The notes under the pieces were generated by a model. The model saw only the letters and a list, made by a program, of their open reading frames with translations, did no database searches and had not been told where the DNA came from. The position numbers and the translations under genes are program-made. From positions 1 to 64,000 of the forward strand of contig NZ_AXVR01000024.1 in NCBI RefSeq assembly GCF_000484695.1: a stretch of 64,000 nucleotides of DNA. Reading direction: 5' to 3'. Positions 11,701 through 19,543 of the stretch are shown here, in pieces. The DNA is from Salinispora cortesiana. Its GTDB lineage: Bacteria; Actinomycetota; Actinomycetes; Mycobacteriales; Micromonosporaceae. Position 1 is the first letter of the stretch. Every line of letters starts with the position of its first letter.

Positions 11701-12927
11701 CAGGGTCAGGTGCCCCCGGGCGTCCCGTCGCCCAAGGTCACCGGTGCGGTACCAGCCGTCGCGCAGGACCGCGGCGGTGGCATCAGGCTGCCGGTGGTAT
11801 CCGAGCATGAGGTTCGGTCCGGCGACCCAGACCTCGCCCTCCTTCCCGGTCGGCACCTCCTGGTCGGTGTCGGGGTCGACCAGGCGGATGTCCACGCCGG
11901 GCAGCGGCGGCCCCACGGAGCCGGGGACCCGCTCCCCGAACGGTCGGTTCGAGGTGATGGCGCCGGTCTCCGAGGAGCCGTACTGGTCCACCAGGGGCAC
12001 GCCGAACGCCTCCTCGAAGCGGCTGCCCAGCGCGGCGCCGCTCGCCGATCCCGCCACGAAGCCGAGTCGTAGCGCGGAGAGGTCGGTGGTGGCGTCGGTG
12101 CCCTGGTCCAGCAGGTAGTGGTAGGTGGTCGGCACCCCGGCCAGGAACGTGATCGCCTCCTCGCGCAGGAGGTCGCGCACCTCGGACGGCGCGAAGCCGC
12201 TCATCAGCCGCGCACTTGCCCCAACCGCCGTCACCCCCAGCACGCACAGGTTCTGCCCGAGGCCGTGGAACAGCGGCATCGGCCACAACAGATGGTCTTG
12301 CTCCGACAGCCCCAGTACCGGCGCATGGCCCGCCGCTACCAGCCACAACGAACTGCGCAGCGAGTACAGCACCCCCTTTGGCCGGCCGGTGGTCCCCGAC
12401 GTGTAGAGCATCCACGCCGGGGCGTCCAGTGGGGCCTCGTCGGGAGCCGGCCCGCTCAGCTCGGCGCCCATCAGCTCCTCGTAGCCCACCGTCCCCGCCG
12501 CGGCGTGCTCTGCTGCCTCGGCCTCGCCGGTGCGGATGATTCGTGGCGGCTGACCCGGGTGGTGCCGCCGGCTCACCTGGTCGAAGCGGGCCGGGTCGCA
12601 CACGATGACCGTCGGTTCGGCATCGTCGAGGAGGTGGTCGATCTCAGCCGCGGAGGACTGTGGGTTGAGCGGCACCGCGATGCCGCCGGCCCGGATCACC
12701 GCGAGGCAGCTCTCCACCGCCTCGACGCTGTTACCCATCAGGATCACGGCTCGCCCACCGGTCGCCAACCCCAGGGCGGCCAGGTGCCCGGCCAGTCGGG
12801 CGGTCCGCCGATCGAGGTCGGTGTAGCTGACGCCACGCTTGCCGTCGGCGAAAGCGATTTTGTCTCCGCGCTGGACGGCGTGTCCGCCGAGTAGCTCGGA
12901 CAGCGGCCGGATCAACTCGCTACGCAT
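5779..12927 (-). CDS. lymA: LymA-type hybrid assembly line: CoA-ligase/A-ACP-KS-AT-ACP-TR-GNAT
   Basis: Large synthase of 2382 residues. Domains (approximate residues): adenylation/acyl-ligase 1-510 with YTSGTTGRPKG, YRTGDLGRRD and STGKITR; ACP1 with DLGLGSL near 586; KS with DTACSAS (Cys near 821), EAHGTGTALGDP and GSVKSNITH; AT with GHSIGEL and VSHAFH near 1374, the HAFH form typical of malonyl-CoA; ACP2 with LGFDSL near 1627; NAD(P)H thioester reductase with TGATGFLG near 1715; a C-terminal GNAT region from about 2079 in two halves. There is no KR, DH, ER or TE. The logic is: load an aryl acid, add one malonyl unit, leave the beta-ketone, release as aldehyde/enol. This fits the lymphostin beta-methoxy-enone side chain when combined with the adjacent methyltransferase; the GNAT part may place the N-acyl group. 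ATG 12927 is chosen (GAAAGG upstream, canonical MRSELIRP start); the frame is open to ATG 12981. Confidence 0.85.
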   Translation of the reverse strand: MRSELIRPLSELLGGHAVQRGDKIAFADGKRGVSYTDLDRRTARLAGHLAALGLATGGRAVILMGNSVEAVESCLAVIRAGGIAVPLNPQSSAAEIDHLLDDAEPTVIVCDPARFDQVSRRHHPGQPPRIIRTGEAEAAEHAAAGTVGYEELMGAELSGPAPDEAPLDAPAWMLYTSGTTGRPKGVLYSLRSSLWLVAAGHAPVLGLSEQDHLLWPMPLFHGLGQNLCVLGVTAVGASARLMSGFAPSEVRDLLREEAITFLAGVPTTYHYLLDQGTDATTDLSALRLGFVAGSASGAALGSRFEEAFGVPLVDQYGSSETGAITSNRPFGERVPGSVGPPLPGVDIRLVDPDTDQEVPTGKEGEVWVAGPNLMLGYHRQPDATAAVLRDGWYRTGDLGRRDARGHLTLTGRRKELIIRGGENIHPAEVEEVLRAVAGVADVAVGAEPHDVLGEVPVAYLVPGPEGVDTAAVFARCRRLLSFFKVPEKLYAIDRVPRTSTGKITRHLLAEASPQLLGVATPDGTADGTADGAGPIDGTALAAQLREMPPSERTRNVLELVRSEVARTVGLDTAEQIRPDQPFVDLGLGSLAVVGVGQRLCARVGLRLPATVVFDHPTPTALTARLVAEVSGTNAPAERTATPERAGWTNADEPIAIVAMACRFPGGVEDPDQLWTLIAEGRDATSELPEDRNWPLDTLIDPNPDHLGTSYVARGGFLADPAGFDAAFFGISPREATAMDPQQRILLEIAWEAFERAGIDPTRVAGSPTGLFIGTKGQTYSSLAAPASEYEGYLGFATSGSVLSGRVAYTLGLEGPAITVDTACSASLVALHLACQSLHSGESRLALAGGVTVMATPDDLITFSRQRGLAADGRVKAFAAAADGTAFGEGAGVVLLERLSDARRAGRKVLAVIRGSAVNQDGTSNGLTAPNGQAQQRLIRQALAAAQLGPADIDLVEAHGTGTALGDPIEAEAILATYGQGRAPDQPVWLGSVKSNITHTQAAAGAAGLIKIVQAMRHRTLPATLNVDQPSPHVDWASGQVRLATEPQPWQVAGRPRRAGISAFGISGTNAHVVVEESPVEAPVSASVAESRSPAVVPWLLSAKSPVALRTQAARLATMTRSAPEFSPVAVGRALARSRAGLEHRATVVGTETKQLLAGLEALAADTPAAGLTMARAVPGRAVAALFTGQGAQYQGMGRHLYDSFDVFADKLDEVCRYLTPEVRSALLTPAGTTDDEAIHQTGLAQPALFALGVAQFALLRSWGVHPSVLVGHSIGELTAAHVAGVLSLPDAAHLVNARGALMQALPPGGAMLAVKATEEELLPLLAGAQARIGVAAVNAPRSVVVSGDEEAVTALATRLAEHGVRATRLRVSHAFHSAHMDPVLDDFRAVAKSLTYQRPAIPIVSTVTGATAGPELLTPEYWVGQLRQPVRFAPAVHAIRTQGTDTFVELGPDGVLTVLVREILGAEEHHAVPLCRRSRSGAEVAALGALHALGVPVEWEGFFPPAGEPEVDLPTYPFQRRRYWLPPAAVPPPTSPAPRELVGGGDSPRRPAATRRSTDTVPSAGAAPAADGMQVAGGAMLAARLGALSEEEQFLHLVRTVQTLVAAVLGHADPDELDPDESLLDLGFDSLTAVELRNQIRDLSGVNLPASLVFEYPTVAVLADHLLSRVLHAADDDADRVDFAAEVTLAADIVCADEVVTAATEPREVLLTGATGFLGAFLLRDLMRSTNAVVHCLVRSTDEKPALDRLRDNLQWYQLWDEIDPNRLSVVVGDLATPGFGLSEQRYDELSRRIDAVYHAAATVNSLYPYSSLKAANVTGTEEILRLAARHRSVPVHHVSSTGVFSAEVVPGVALKSTDPPGPAAALSSGYRQTKLVAEQIIDIARERGLPVSIYRIDEISGDSELGRCQRHDFVWLSMKGILQAEAVPADPAGIFHLVPVDYVSSAILRLSRNPAAVNRNHHLANGTHLPFVEMMETLRARGYRLDEFGWDPWVRRVRSNPENTMVAMVDGFESTIYSGRNHYLTVDTSETRALLAGTGIDCPPMTQDLFEKYVDFFVRVGYFPPPGAHPATASAGGRLHIRPATTADLPRLAQICYQAFEDTNASLGLPPEWSSEQAVLEMLQGRLASPSCVSEVAVDATGSVVGSNFLVLGEEVAAIGPLSVAPDTQGGGVGRKLMESMIAASDRLGWPSVRGVQVTNNTWGYRLYSSLGFVPQEQLSLMVGYAPPTPGNMAGFEVRPMTEADVPSCQTLYRKVNGHSRDSEIHMAAKRAFEWSMPYVVLDKTNGELAGYTTGLADLGHLTATSEAAARALYAGAGELMRRQDPHGLAPRLRIPGRLAPDLLSWAARTRGVSLLRLETLISLGSYTPPEGGVYCPGLSY

Positions 12928-13016
12928 GTCTTCGTACCTTTCGGCTTCGTACTCTGGGGGTAGGTGTGGGGCGGATGACATCGGCCAACGGAGGGCACCG
13001 GTCCAGGTGGGGCGCC

Positions 13017-13067
13017 GGTCAACGGACGGTGTCGGTCAACGGATGACGTCGGTCAACGGATGGCGCG
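13017..13067. repeat. Three tandem 17-bp units at the lymB-lymA junction
   Basis: Units 13017-13033, 13034-13050 and 13051-13067 follow the pattern ggtcaacgga(t/c)g(a/g)(c/t)g(t/c)(c/g). A more degenerate relative, ggccaacggagggcacc, lies near 12983-12999. The array covers the last codons of lymB and the gap to lymA. Confidence 0.8.
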
Positions 13068-13910
13068 GATCGTCCGGGTCGGGCAGGAGAACTCCAGCGA
13101 GCCGTCGGTGCCCGCCAGGCTCCGCAACGCGCTCCGGGCCACCTCGGTCGCCTCGGCCCGCCGCTCCTGCGGCACCAGCTCCCACAGCATGCGCGGGGTG
13201 ACCGTCCAGGTCCAGGCGAGATAGTCGTCGATCGACTCGAAACGGGACTCCGCCGGTACGTGTCGAATCTCGACGTCGGTGAAGCCCGCCGCCAGCACCG
13301 CTGCGGCGGTCGACTCCTCGGAGACCAGCGGTCCGTTGAGGCCGAGGACCAGCCGCCACGGATTGTCCACGCCCGCCGGCAGATAGGCGGACAGCACCTC
13401 GGCCAGAATCTCCGCCGATTCCCAGCCGGCGGCGAGTCGGCCGTTCTCCGTGGGGAAGGTCGTCGCGACCAACCGTCCACCGCTGCGCAGCGCCGCCGCG
13501 GCAGCGGCCAACGCCTGCTGCGGCGCCGGTAGCAGGAACAGGACCATGCCGGTGCTGACGGCGTCGAAGGGCTGGTCAACAGTGAAGCTCTGGGCATCAC
13601 CGAGCCGCACCTGCGCCCGGTCGGCCAGGCCGCGGGCCGCGAGGTCGGCCCGACAGGCCTCCACCATGCCCGGTGCCTGGTCGATGCCGAGCACGAAGCC
13701 CTCGGCACCGACCTGGGCGGCGATGGGAAACAGGCAGGCGCCACGGCCGCAGCCGAGGTCGAGCACCCGCTCACCCGGGTTGAGCTCCAGCCGGTCGGCG
13801 ACCATCTTGCCCAGTGGGTGGAAGACGACTTTGCCCGCGGAATCGTACTGGTCAGCGGACTTGTCGTAGGCGTCCCGGACCCGGGCGGTGAGGTCGCTCT
13901 CCTCGGTCAT
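13053..13910 (-). CDS. lymB: SAM-dependent O-methyltransferase (LymB-like)
   Basis: Class I methyltransferase of 285 residues with motif I VLDLGCGRGACLFPIA (about 49-64), GIDQAPGMVEA (motif II) and LRSGGRLVATTF (motif III region). ATG 13910 has a strong RBS (AAGGAG). It sits between the 830-residue PEARL-like gene and lymA, with gaps of 26 and 125 bp, and is probably cotranscribed with both. In the lymphostin pathway the enol of the reductively released beta-keto aldehyde is O-methylated; this is the obvious candidate. The name lymB follows my recollection of the published lym cluster and should be treated as tentative; the methyltransferase call itself is firm. Confidence 0.8.
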   Translation of the reverse strand: MTEESDLTARVRDAYDKSADQYDSAGKVVFHPLGKMVADRLELNPGERVLDLGCGRGACLFPIAAQVGAEGFVLGIDQAPGMVEACRADLAARGLADRAQVRLGDAQSFTVDQPFDAVSTGMVLFLLPAPQQALAAAAAALRSGGRLVATTFPTENGRLAAGWESAEILAEVLSAYLPAGVDNPWRLVLGLNGPLVSEESTAAAVLAAGFTDVEIRHVPAESRFESIDDYLAWTWTVTPRMLWELVPQERRAEATEVARSALRSLAGTDGSLEFSCPTRTIRAIR

Positions 13911-13936
13911 GACTTTCTCCTTGTCACTGGCGGTGG

Positions 13937-16429
13937 CTACGGGCGATGGGGGATGGCATCGTCCTCATCCGCGCGGGCCGAGGCCATCGGTCGCACCACC
14001 GTGCCGAGACGGAGCTCCGCGCAGTGCGGCTGGTCGTCGGGTCGCCACCACAGCTGCTCCGGCGTGGGCAGCATCTCGGAGACCACGACGTCGGCCGAGG
14101 TGAGACGGGCGAGGTCGAGCACCGCCATCGGGTCGGCGAAGTCGACATACAAGGGCTTCGGTTCGGCGGGATGCCGGACATAGACGTGGCGTGGCAGGCG
14201 GTGCTGCGCCCGGACGCGGTGGAGCGCCAGCCACTGCCCGTACGCGTCGTCGGCGCGTTCTGGGAGCCGTACCCGCCACCGGGCGCGTTGCAGCACGACG
14301 CCGGCGACGACGATGCGCGGCGTGTAGGTGCCGAGGTCGATCGAGACCGGGCCGAGCGCCGGGCGGGAGAGTGCCCGGTGCAGGGTGGAGGAGAGATCTC
14401 CGGGCCACAGCAGCCGCCGTTCGCCATTGATCAGGACGGCGTCTGCCGTGGCAGGGACGTGTGCCTCGGCGATCGGCACCACCTCGGCACGGTCCTTACT
14501 GGACAGACCGCTGAGTTCGATCGCCACCCCCGGTAGCTCCGGGGTGACGTGGGCGCTGCGGCGGCGGGAGACGATCGTCGCGGCCGTCTGCGGCGAAACC
14601 GCCTGTTCGACCCGGGCCACGAAGTCCGCCCAGAGCCCGTCCGGATCGCTGTGCAGGGGTCGCTCCAGCCCGCCGAAGATGGAGCTGCAGTCGTCGTGCA
14701 GCTCCGAGAGCACCCAGGTGGCGGTGGCGGGGTCCGGGCCGGCGACCATCAGGTCGGGGCTGGGCAGGCAGGCGTCATCCGGGTCGAGGGAGACCAGCTC
14801 CCACAACGGGGCGAGGGCCTCGGCGAGTTCGTGTGGGTCGAGCTCGACGACCGGTGGACGGTCGGCGACCACCGTCAGGTCGCCGACGGCCTTCGTGGTC
14901 AGCTCGTGCAGGATGGCATCCAGCTGGTCCCGCCGATCGGTACGGGCGGGAATCTCCCGGACGGCGAGGGCCGCGAGCGGGGCCGACGTGCCCCGCAGCG
15001 CGGTACACAGCGCGTCCCGGGCGTCCTCCCGGGCGAGCAGGGCGGCCAGGAAGGTCAGCGGGAAGACGGCCTCGGTGACCTGACGGATCCGGTCAACGAT
15101 GGGCGCGCCGAGGCTGACCTGCTCACTCAGCGGACTGGACCGGTCCTCGTGGAACAGTTCCCGGTCGGCGTAGTGCTGTCCACTGTTGCGGGAGGCATCC
15201 CCACCGGCCCGGGCGCTGGCCTGCTGCGCCGCGGCGAGCTGCGGGGCGCGGTCCGGCCACCCGGCCTGGGCGTATCTGTCCCGACAGTCGGCGAGCTCGA
15301 CAACCGTGGGGGTGGGGTGCTCGCCGGCGAGCCGGGTCAACGCATGGAGCTCGGTGGCCGGAAGACGCCAGGGCGAGACGGTCAGCGCCGGCCCCAGCGC
15401 CCGTACCAGCCGCGCCAGGCGTTCGTCGGACTGGTCCGTGGTCCCGGTGGCGGCCAGTAGGTCGGCCAGGTGGGATCCGGGGCTGGCCGTTGCCGCCTGC
15501 CACAGCGCCAGCGCGGCGGCGGCGACGGTGAAGCGGCGGCCGTCCACGACCCGTTCCAGCACGTGCTCCGGGCCGGGCTGGCGGAACAGGGGACTGGGCC
15601 AGGCGCGCTGGGTCCGCAGCGGAGTGTCGCCGGCGGCCTGCTCGCGGAGCTGCTCGACCAGCCAGGCGCTGGCCTCCACCACGACGCGCTCGGGCCCGGG
15701 TGTCCCAATCCGAATCGGCTGGTCCTGTTCCGGACGAAGCTTGCTGAACAGCACCGGGCCGAAGAACGAGACCGTCTCGCACTTGGTGGCGAAGCGGCGA
15801 AGGTAGCGATGCAGGGTGTCGAGCCGGCGGCGCAGCGCCCGCGGTAGGTCACCACCCGCCGCCGAGCTGTCCCAGCCGGAGTGCTCCAGCGGCGGCGTCC
15901 GCAGCGCGGAGTGGAAGAAGCCCGGATTCGACACGAACACGGCGTGCCGGAAGGCATCGGAGCTGGCGGTCTTCGCGGTGCCCAGCCGAGCCTGGCGCAG
16001 CGCGGCGTCGAACTCCGCGCGGACGGTCGCCAGGTGTTCGGCGTGGGTGTCGACCAGGGTGTTCCACCGCGAAGCCCACTGCGGCATTCCCGTGGCCGCC
16101 AGGATCTCGACGCCCCGCTCGTCCAGCCGCGCCCCGGCCGCTATCCGCCGCCGACAGCTCTGCAACGCGCGCAGGGACCGCTGGCGGGGCTCGAGCTCCC
16201 GGACGGCCTCGCGCGCGGCGGGCCAGTGTTCGTGCATGAAGTGGAGCCGGGCCGCCTCGACCTCCTGCTCTGCGGCGAACACCCGGTCGCCCGCGGCGAT
16301 GAGGGTCGCGGTGGCGAGCCCCGCCACCAGCTGGACCGGAAAGCCGGTGCTGCGGAGCAGCGCCGACGGTACGGCCTCGACGGCCAGCTCTCCTCGCCCG
16401 GCTGGCACCGTCCAGGTCAGTGCTGCCAT
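13937..16429 (-). CDS. LanB-like peptide aminoacyl-tRNA ligase (PEARL) candidate 1
   Basis: 830-residue protein related to the glutamylation (Lant_dehydr_N) domain of class I lanthipeptide dehydratases but without the elimination (SpaB_C) domain, the architecture of PEARLs. Family marks shared with the other three in this window: KCETVSFFGP near residue 218, QHYADRELFHED mid-protein, VVLQRARWRV, and the C-terminal LPRHVYVRHPAEPKPLYVDF followed by EMLPTPEQLWW. In ammosamide and lymphostin pathways such enzymes use aminoacyl-tRNA to add Trp or Gly to a scaffold peptide. This copy stands apart from the main operon, upstream of lymB and lymA. It is the only one with Cys in the K-(C/N/S)-ET box. 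Which aminoacyl-tRNA it uses cannot be read from sequence. Confidence 0.82.
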   Translation of the reverse strand: MAALTWTVPAGRGELAVEAVPSALLRSTGFPVQLVAGLATATLIAAGDRVFAAEQEVEAARLHFMHEHWPAAREAVRELEPRQRSLRALQSCRRRIAAGARLDERGVEILAATGMPQWASRWNTLVDTHAEHLATVRAEFDAALRQARLGTAKTASSDAFRHAVFVSNPGFFHSALRTPPLEHSGWDSSAAGGDLPRALRRRLDTLHRYLRRFATKCETVSFFGPVLFSKLRPEQDQPIRIGTPGPERVVVEASAWLVEQLREQAAGDTPLRTQRAWPSPLFRQPGPEHVLERVVDGRRFTVAAAALALWQAATASPGSHLADLLAATGTTDQSDERLARLVRALGPALTVSPWRLPATELHALTRLAGEHPTPTVVELADCRDRYAQAGWPDRAPQLAAAQQASARAGGDASRNSGQHYADRELFHEDRSSPLSEQVSLGAPIVDRIRQVTEAVFPLTFLAALLAREDARDALCTALRGTSAPLAALAVREIPARTDRRDQLDAILHELTTKAVGDLTVVADRPPVVELDPHELAEALAPLWELVSLDPDDACLPSPDLMVAGPDPATATWVLSELHDDCSSIFGGLERPLHSDPDGLWADFVARVEQAVSPQTAATIVSRRRSAHVTPELPGVAIELSGLSSKDRAEVVPIAEAHVPATADAVLINGERRLLWPGDLSSTLHRALSRPALGPVSIDLGTYTPRIVVAGVVLQRARWRVRLPERADDAYGQWLALHRVRAQHRLPRHVYVRHPAEPKPLYVDFADPMAVLDLARLTSADVVVSEMLPTPEQLWWRPDDQPHCAELRLGTVVRPMASARADEDDAIPHRP

Positions 16430-16530
16430 CTCGAGCCTCCTGACTGGTCTCGCTTTCGGTTGCCGGCTCGGGTAGGAACGAAGGGAGCCGGGTACGTCAC
16501 CGCGGCCCGGCCGGTGCGACGGGAGGGAAC

Positions 16531-17739
16531 ATGCCGCGGATGAGGCTCAGCCCCGAGATCCGACGTCGGTGTTCGGACGCTGTTGACCAAGCCGAGGATC
16601 GTCTGCTCGCTCTGTCGCGCAGCTTGCACGCGGAGCCGGAGACGGCGTTCCGGGAGCATCGCAGCGCGGCCAAGGTGAGCGGTCTGCTGCGCGACGAGGG
16701 CTTCGCGGTGGACATCGGGGTCGGTGGCCTCGAGACCGCCTTCACCGCCCGCTACGGCGACGGTCCGCTGGTGGTCGGGCTGTGCGCCGAGTACGACGCG
16801 CTGCCAGAGCTCGGCCACGCCTGCGGACACAACATCATCGCCGCCTCCTCGGTCGGCGCGGCCCTGGCGTTGCGTGCGGTCGCGGCGGAGCTCGACCTCA
16901 CGGTCGTCGTGGTCGGCACGCCCGCCGAGGAGGACGGGGGCGGCAAGATCACTTTGCTGGAGGCCGGCGTCTTCGACGAGGTCTCGATGGCCATGCTGGT
17001 CCACCCCGCGCCCGAGGACAACTGCGCACCTCGTCCGTTGGCGCTGGTCGAGTTGGAGGTCACCTACACCGGGCGGGAGTCCCACTCCGCGCTCGCACCG
17101 CAGCTGGGCGTCAACGCCGCGGACGCGTTGACCATCGCCGAGGTCGCCGTGGGGGTCGGGCGTCAGCACCTCGAGCCGCGCCAACAGGTGCACGGCATCG
17201 TCACCCACGGCGGTGATGTGCCGAACGTGGTCCCGGCGCACACCCGTGCCCGCTACAACCTGCGGGCGGCCGACATGGAGTCCCTGAGCCGGCTGGAGTC
17301 GCGGATCCGGGCCTGCTTCGCCGCGGGCGCCGTCGGCAGCGGCTGCACCCACGAGGTCAGCGCCACCCCCGCCTACGCGGAACTGGTGCACGACCCTTTC
17401 CTGTCCGAGGCCTACCGGTCGGCGGCGACCGAGCTGGGCCGCCCGCTGGTCTCCCCCGAGCAGGAGCGGGAGATGCCCACTGGCAGCACCGACATGGGCA
17501 ACGTGAGTCGCGCCCTGCCCAGCCTGCACCCGAGCATCGGCATCGACAACGGCGACGCCGTGAACCACCAGCCCGAGTTCGCCGCGGCCTGTGTGGCCCC
17601 CGGTGCTGATCGGGCACTGCTGCAGGGTGCCGTCGCGCTTGCCTGGACCGCCGCCCAGGCCGCCCAGGACCCCTCGGCCCGGCAGCGACTGCTGGACCTG
17701 CACCGGGCGCGTGGCATGTCGACGGCGAGCCCACGGTAG
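16531..17739 (+). CDS. M20D-family amidohydrolase/peptidase
   Basis: 402-residue cytosolic metal-dependent amidohydrolase of the AbgB/YxeP (hippurate hydrolase-like) group. The LCAEYDALPELGHACGHN signature (metal-binding Cys and His, near residue 95), GTPAEEDGGGK (catalytic Glu) and the lid-domain THGGDVPNVVPAH pattern are present. The start at ATG 16531 is set by GGGAGGGAAC just upstream. It is the only plus-strand gene inside the minus-strand biosynthetic locus, divergent from PEARL 1 (101-bp gap) and convergent with the VOC gene. A role in trimming an amide (for example an aminoacyl remnant or N-acyl group) is plausible but only inferred from location. Confidence 0.8.
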   Translation: MPRMRLSPEIRRRCSDAVDQAEDRLLALSRSLHAEPETAFREHRSAAKVSGLLRDEGFAVDIGVGGLETAFTARYGDGPLVVGLCAEYDALPELGHACGHNIIAASSVGAALALRAVAAELDLTVVVVGTPAEEDGGGKITLLEAGVFDEVSMAMLVHPAPEDNCAPRPLALVELEVTYTGRESHSALAPQLGVNAADALTIAEVAVGVGRQHLEPRQQVHGIVTHGGDVPNVVPAHTRARYNLRAADMESLSRLESRIRACFAAGAVGSGCTHEVSATPAYAELVHDPFLSEAYRSAATELGRPLVSPEQEREMPTGSTDMGNVSRALPSLHPSIGIDNGDAVNHQPEFAAACVAPGADRALLQGAVALAWTAAQAAQDPSARQRLLDLHRARGMSTASPR

Positions 17740-17771
17740 CGGCGGGCACCCACGAGCGGATCGACTTCGGC

Positions 17772-18443
17772 TCATGGCAGTCGCACCACCGTGTCGCCCG
17801 CGTCGGTTTCGACCCGCACTGTGGTGATCTCGGGGCCCGCGTCGTTGTGGACCGCTACCGCGAGCCCCGCCAGGCCGGGCCACCGTGGCGCCCACTCCCG
17901 CTCCCGCGCCGGGCCCGTCACCAGACCCGCGAGCGCGGTCGGCCGCACCCGGTGCCCGGCTGCCCGCAGGTCACCCGCCACCCGATCCGCCCGATCCGCG
18001 GGATTGCCGTAGCTCAGGAAGAACGGCAGCACCCGGCTGCGCCAGGACAGGTCGAACGCGGCCTCCGCCCACGGCACCCGCTGGCCGTCAGCGCGTACCG
18101 ACTCGCCCCGCAGCAGGCCGGGGTCGGTGCCGGTGACCTGTTCCACCCGCTGCGCGGTGGCGGCGATGTCGTCGGTGAGCACCGCCCAGTTGAGGAAGGT
18201 CGGCCCGTCTGCGGTCCGCTCCAGGAAGGCCCGGCCGAAGTCAGTGCCGCCCAACTCCCCCTCGTTGTCGGTGACGAGAAGCTCCAGATACTGGACGTCG
18301 GGGGTGTCGAACGGCACGACCCAGCTCGCGGTGCCGTCCGGGTTGGGGCTGCCGTCGGTGACACCGAAGCCGTACCGCTCCCACAGCAACTCCCTAAGCG
18401 GGGTGATCGTGCGGGCGCCGAGAATCACGTGGTCGATGCGCAT
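17772..18443 (-). CDS. VOC (glyoxalase/bleomycin-resistance fold) protein
   Basis: 223-residue protein starting MRIDHVILGARTITPL, a typical first beta-strand of a VOC-type metalloenzyme (family resembling the glyoxalase-like domain of PF13468). It is the last gene of the long operon. Its ATG overlaps the stop of the flavoprotein gene by one base (TGATG). VOC proteins can be metal-dependent lyases, isomerases or binding proteins. In ammosamide-type biosynthesis a decarboxylation and hydrolysis follow Gly attachment, so a catalytic role in ring processing is possible; no direct evidence in the sequence. Confidence 0.7.
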   Translation of the reverse strand: MRIDHVILGARTITPLRELLWERYGFGVTDGSPNPDGTASWVVPFDTPDVQYLELLVTDNEGELGGTDFGRAFLERTADGPTFLNWAVLTDDIAATAQRVEQVTGTDPGLLRGESVRADGQRVPWAEAAFDLSWRSRVLPFFLSYGNPADRADRVAGDLRAAGHRVRPTALAGLVTGPAREREWAPRWPGLAGLAVAVHNDAGPEITTVRVETDAGDTVVRLP

Positions 18444-19543
18444 CACGCGGTGCCTCCCTGTGCGTGCGTCGGGCACATGCGGTACGGCAGCGCGTCCCAG
18501 TCGGCGTCGAGCAGCCCGGCCGCCATCCCCTTCGCGGTGGTACGGGCCGAGAGCAGCCCGTGGCCGGCGTGTCCGGCCGAGATGAAGATTCGGTCCTGAC
18601 CCGGCAGTGCCCCGGCCAACGGTCGGCCTGTGTCGGATACCGGCCGCAGCCCCGCCCGCAGCTCCAGTGGGACGGAGGCGGCGAGGCTGGGCATGGCGGC
18701 GGTGGCGAACCGCAGCAGCGCTCCGACGCCCTGGGCGGTGACGTGGTCGGCGAAACCGGCATCCTCCTCGGTTGCGCCAACGAGGATGTCGTCGCCAACC
18801 CCCGGGGCGAGGTAGTAGGCGGAGGAGAGGATGCTGGTCAGCTTCTCGTCGGTGCGCAGCACCACCATCTGACCCCGTTGCGGCCGGATCCCGGTGGACT
18901 CGGCCAGCCCGGTGCCGGAGCTCCACGCGCCAGCGGCGATCACCACCCGGTCGGCGTGCAGTGTCTCCTGGTCCGTGCGAATCACCACCCGGTGCCCGTC
19001 CTCGCGCACCGCGCGTACCCGGCACTCCTGTCGCCAGCTGACCCCCTGCTCTCGGCAGCGGCCGCGGACCGCGGCCAGATACCGCCGTCCGTCGATCATG
19101 AGCCCGCCCTCGGCGTGCAGGTAGTGTCGGCTGGCGGGGAGCTTCAGGCTGGTCGCGACAGCGGCGAGGTCGTCGCCGCTGACCCGCGCCCCGGCCCCCG
19201 CCTCCGTCAGGAGGTGGCCGTAGGTTTCGATGTCCTGCTCGCGCAGGGCGCGCAGAATCGGCCGTACCATGCTGAAGGTGCCGAACTCCGGCTCCAGGCG
19301 GGCCACGTCAGCGTCCAGGTCCAGCTTCGCGCTTCGCAGCCAGGAGTAGAACTCGTGGTCGTCCAGGTAGCGGAGGGAGGGCACCGCCACCCCGGCCGCG
19401 CGATGGGTCGCGTGTCCGGGCTCGGCGCCGGCATCCAGCACCAGGACCGAGGCACCCTGGCTGCTCAACTCCTCCGCCAGGCACGCACCGACTATTCCGC
19501 CGCCGACGATGGCGAAGTCAGGAGTTGACGGTAACGACTGCAT
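18443..19543 (-). CDS. FAD-dependent oxidoreductase, DAO/ThiO (glycine oxidase-like) family
   Basis: 366-residue flavoprotein with an N-terminal dinucleotide-binding motif FAIVGGGIVGACLAEEL, the mid FAD-contact VVIAAGAWSSG and the C-terminal AGHAGHGLLSA block of the DAO superfamily. ATG 19543 is chosen because GGAAGG lies 8 nt upstream; GTG 19552 is possible. The start lies inside the end of the TldE-like gene (26-bp overlap), so translation is probably coupled. The family oxidises C-N bonds of amino acids and amines. In this locus it could oxidise an aminated indole or a glycyl adduct, an inference from the glycine-donor chemistry known for ammosamide biosynthesis. Confidence 0.82.
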   Translation of the reverse strand: MQSLPSTPDFAIVGGGIVGACLAEELSSQGASVLVLDAGAEPGHATHRAAGVAVPSLRYLDDHEFYSWLRSAKLDLDADVARLEPEFGTFSMVRPILRALREQDIETYGHLLTEAGAGARVSGDDLAAVATSLKLPASRHYLHAEGGLMIDGRRYLAAVRGRCREQGVSWRQECRVRAVREDGHRVVIRTDQETLHADRVVIAAGAWSSGTGLAESTGIRPQRGQMVVLRTDEKLTSILSSAYYLAPGVGDDILVGATEEDAGFADHVTAQGVGALLRFATAAMPSLAASVPLELRAGLRPVSDTGRPLAGALPGQDRIFISAGHAGHGLLSARTTAKGMAAGLLDADWDALPYRMCPTHAQGGTA

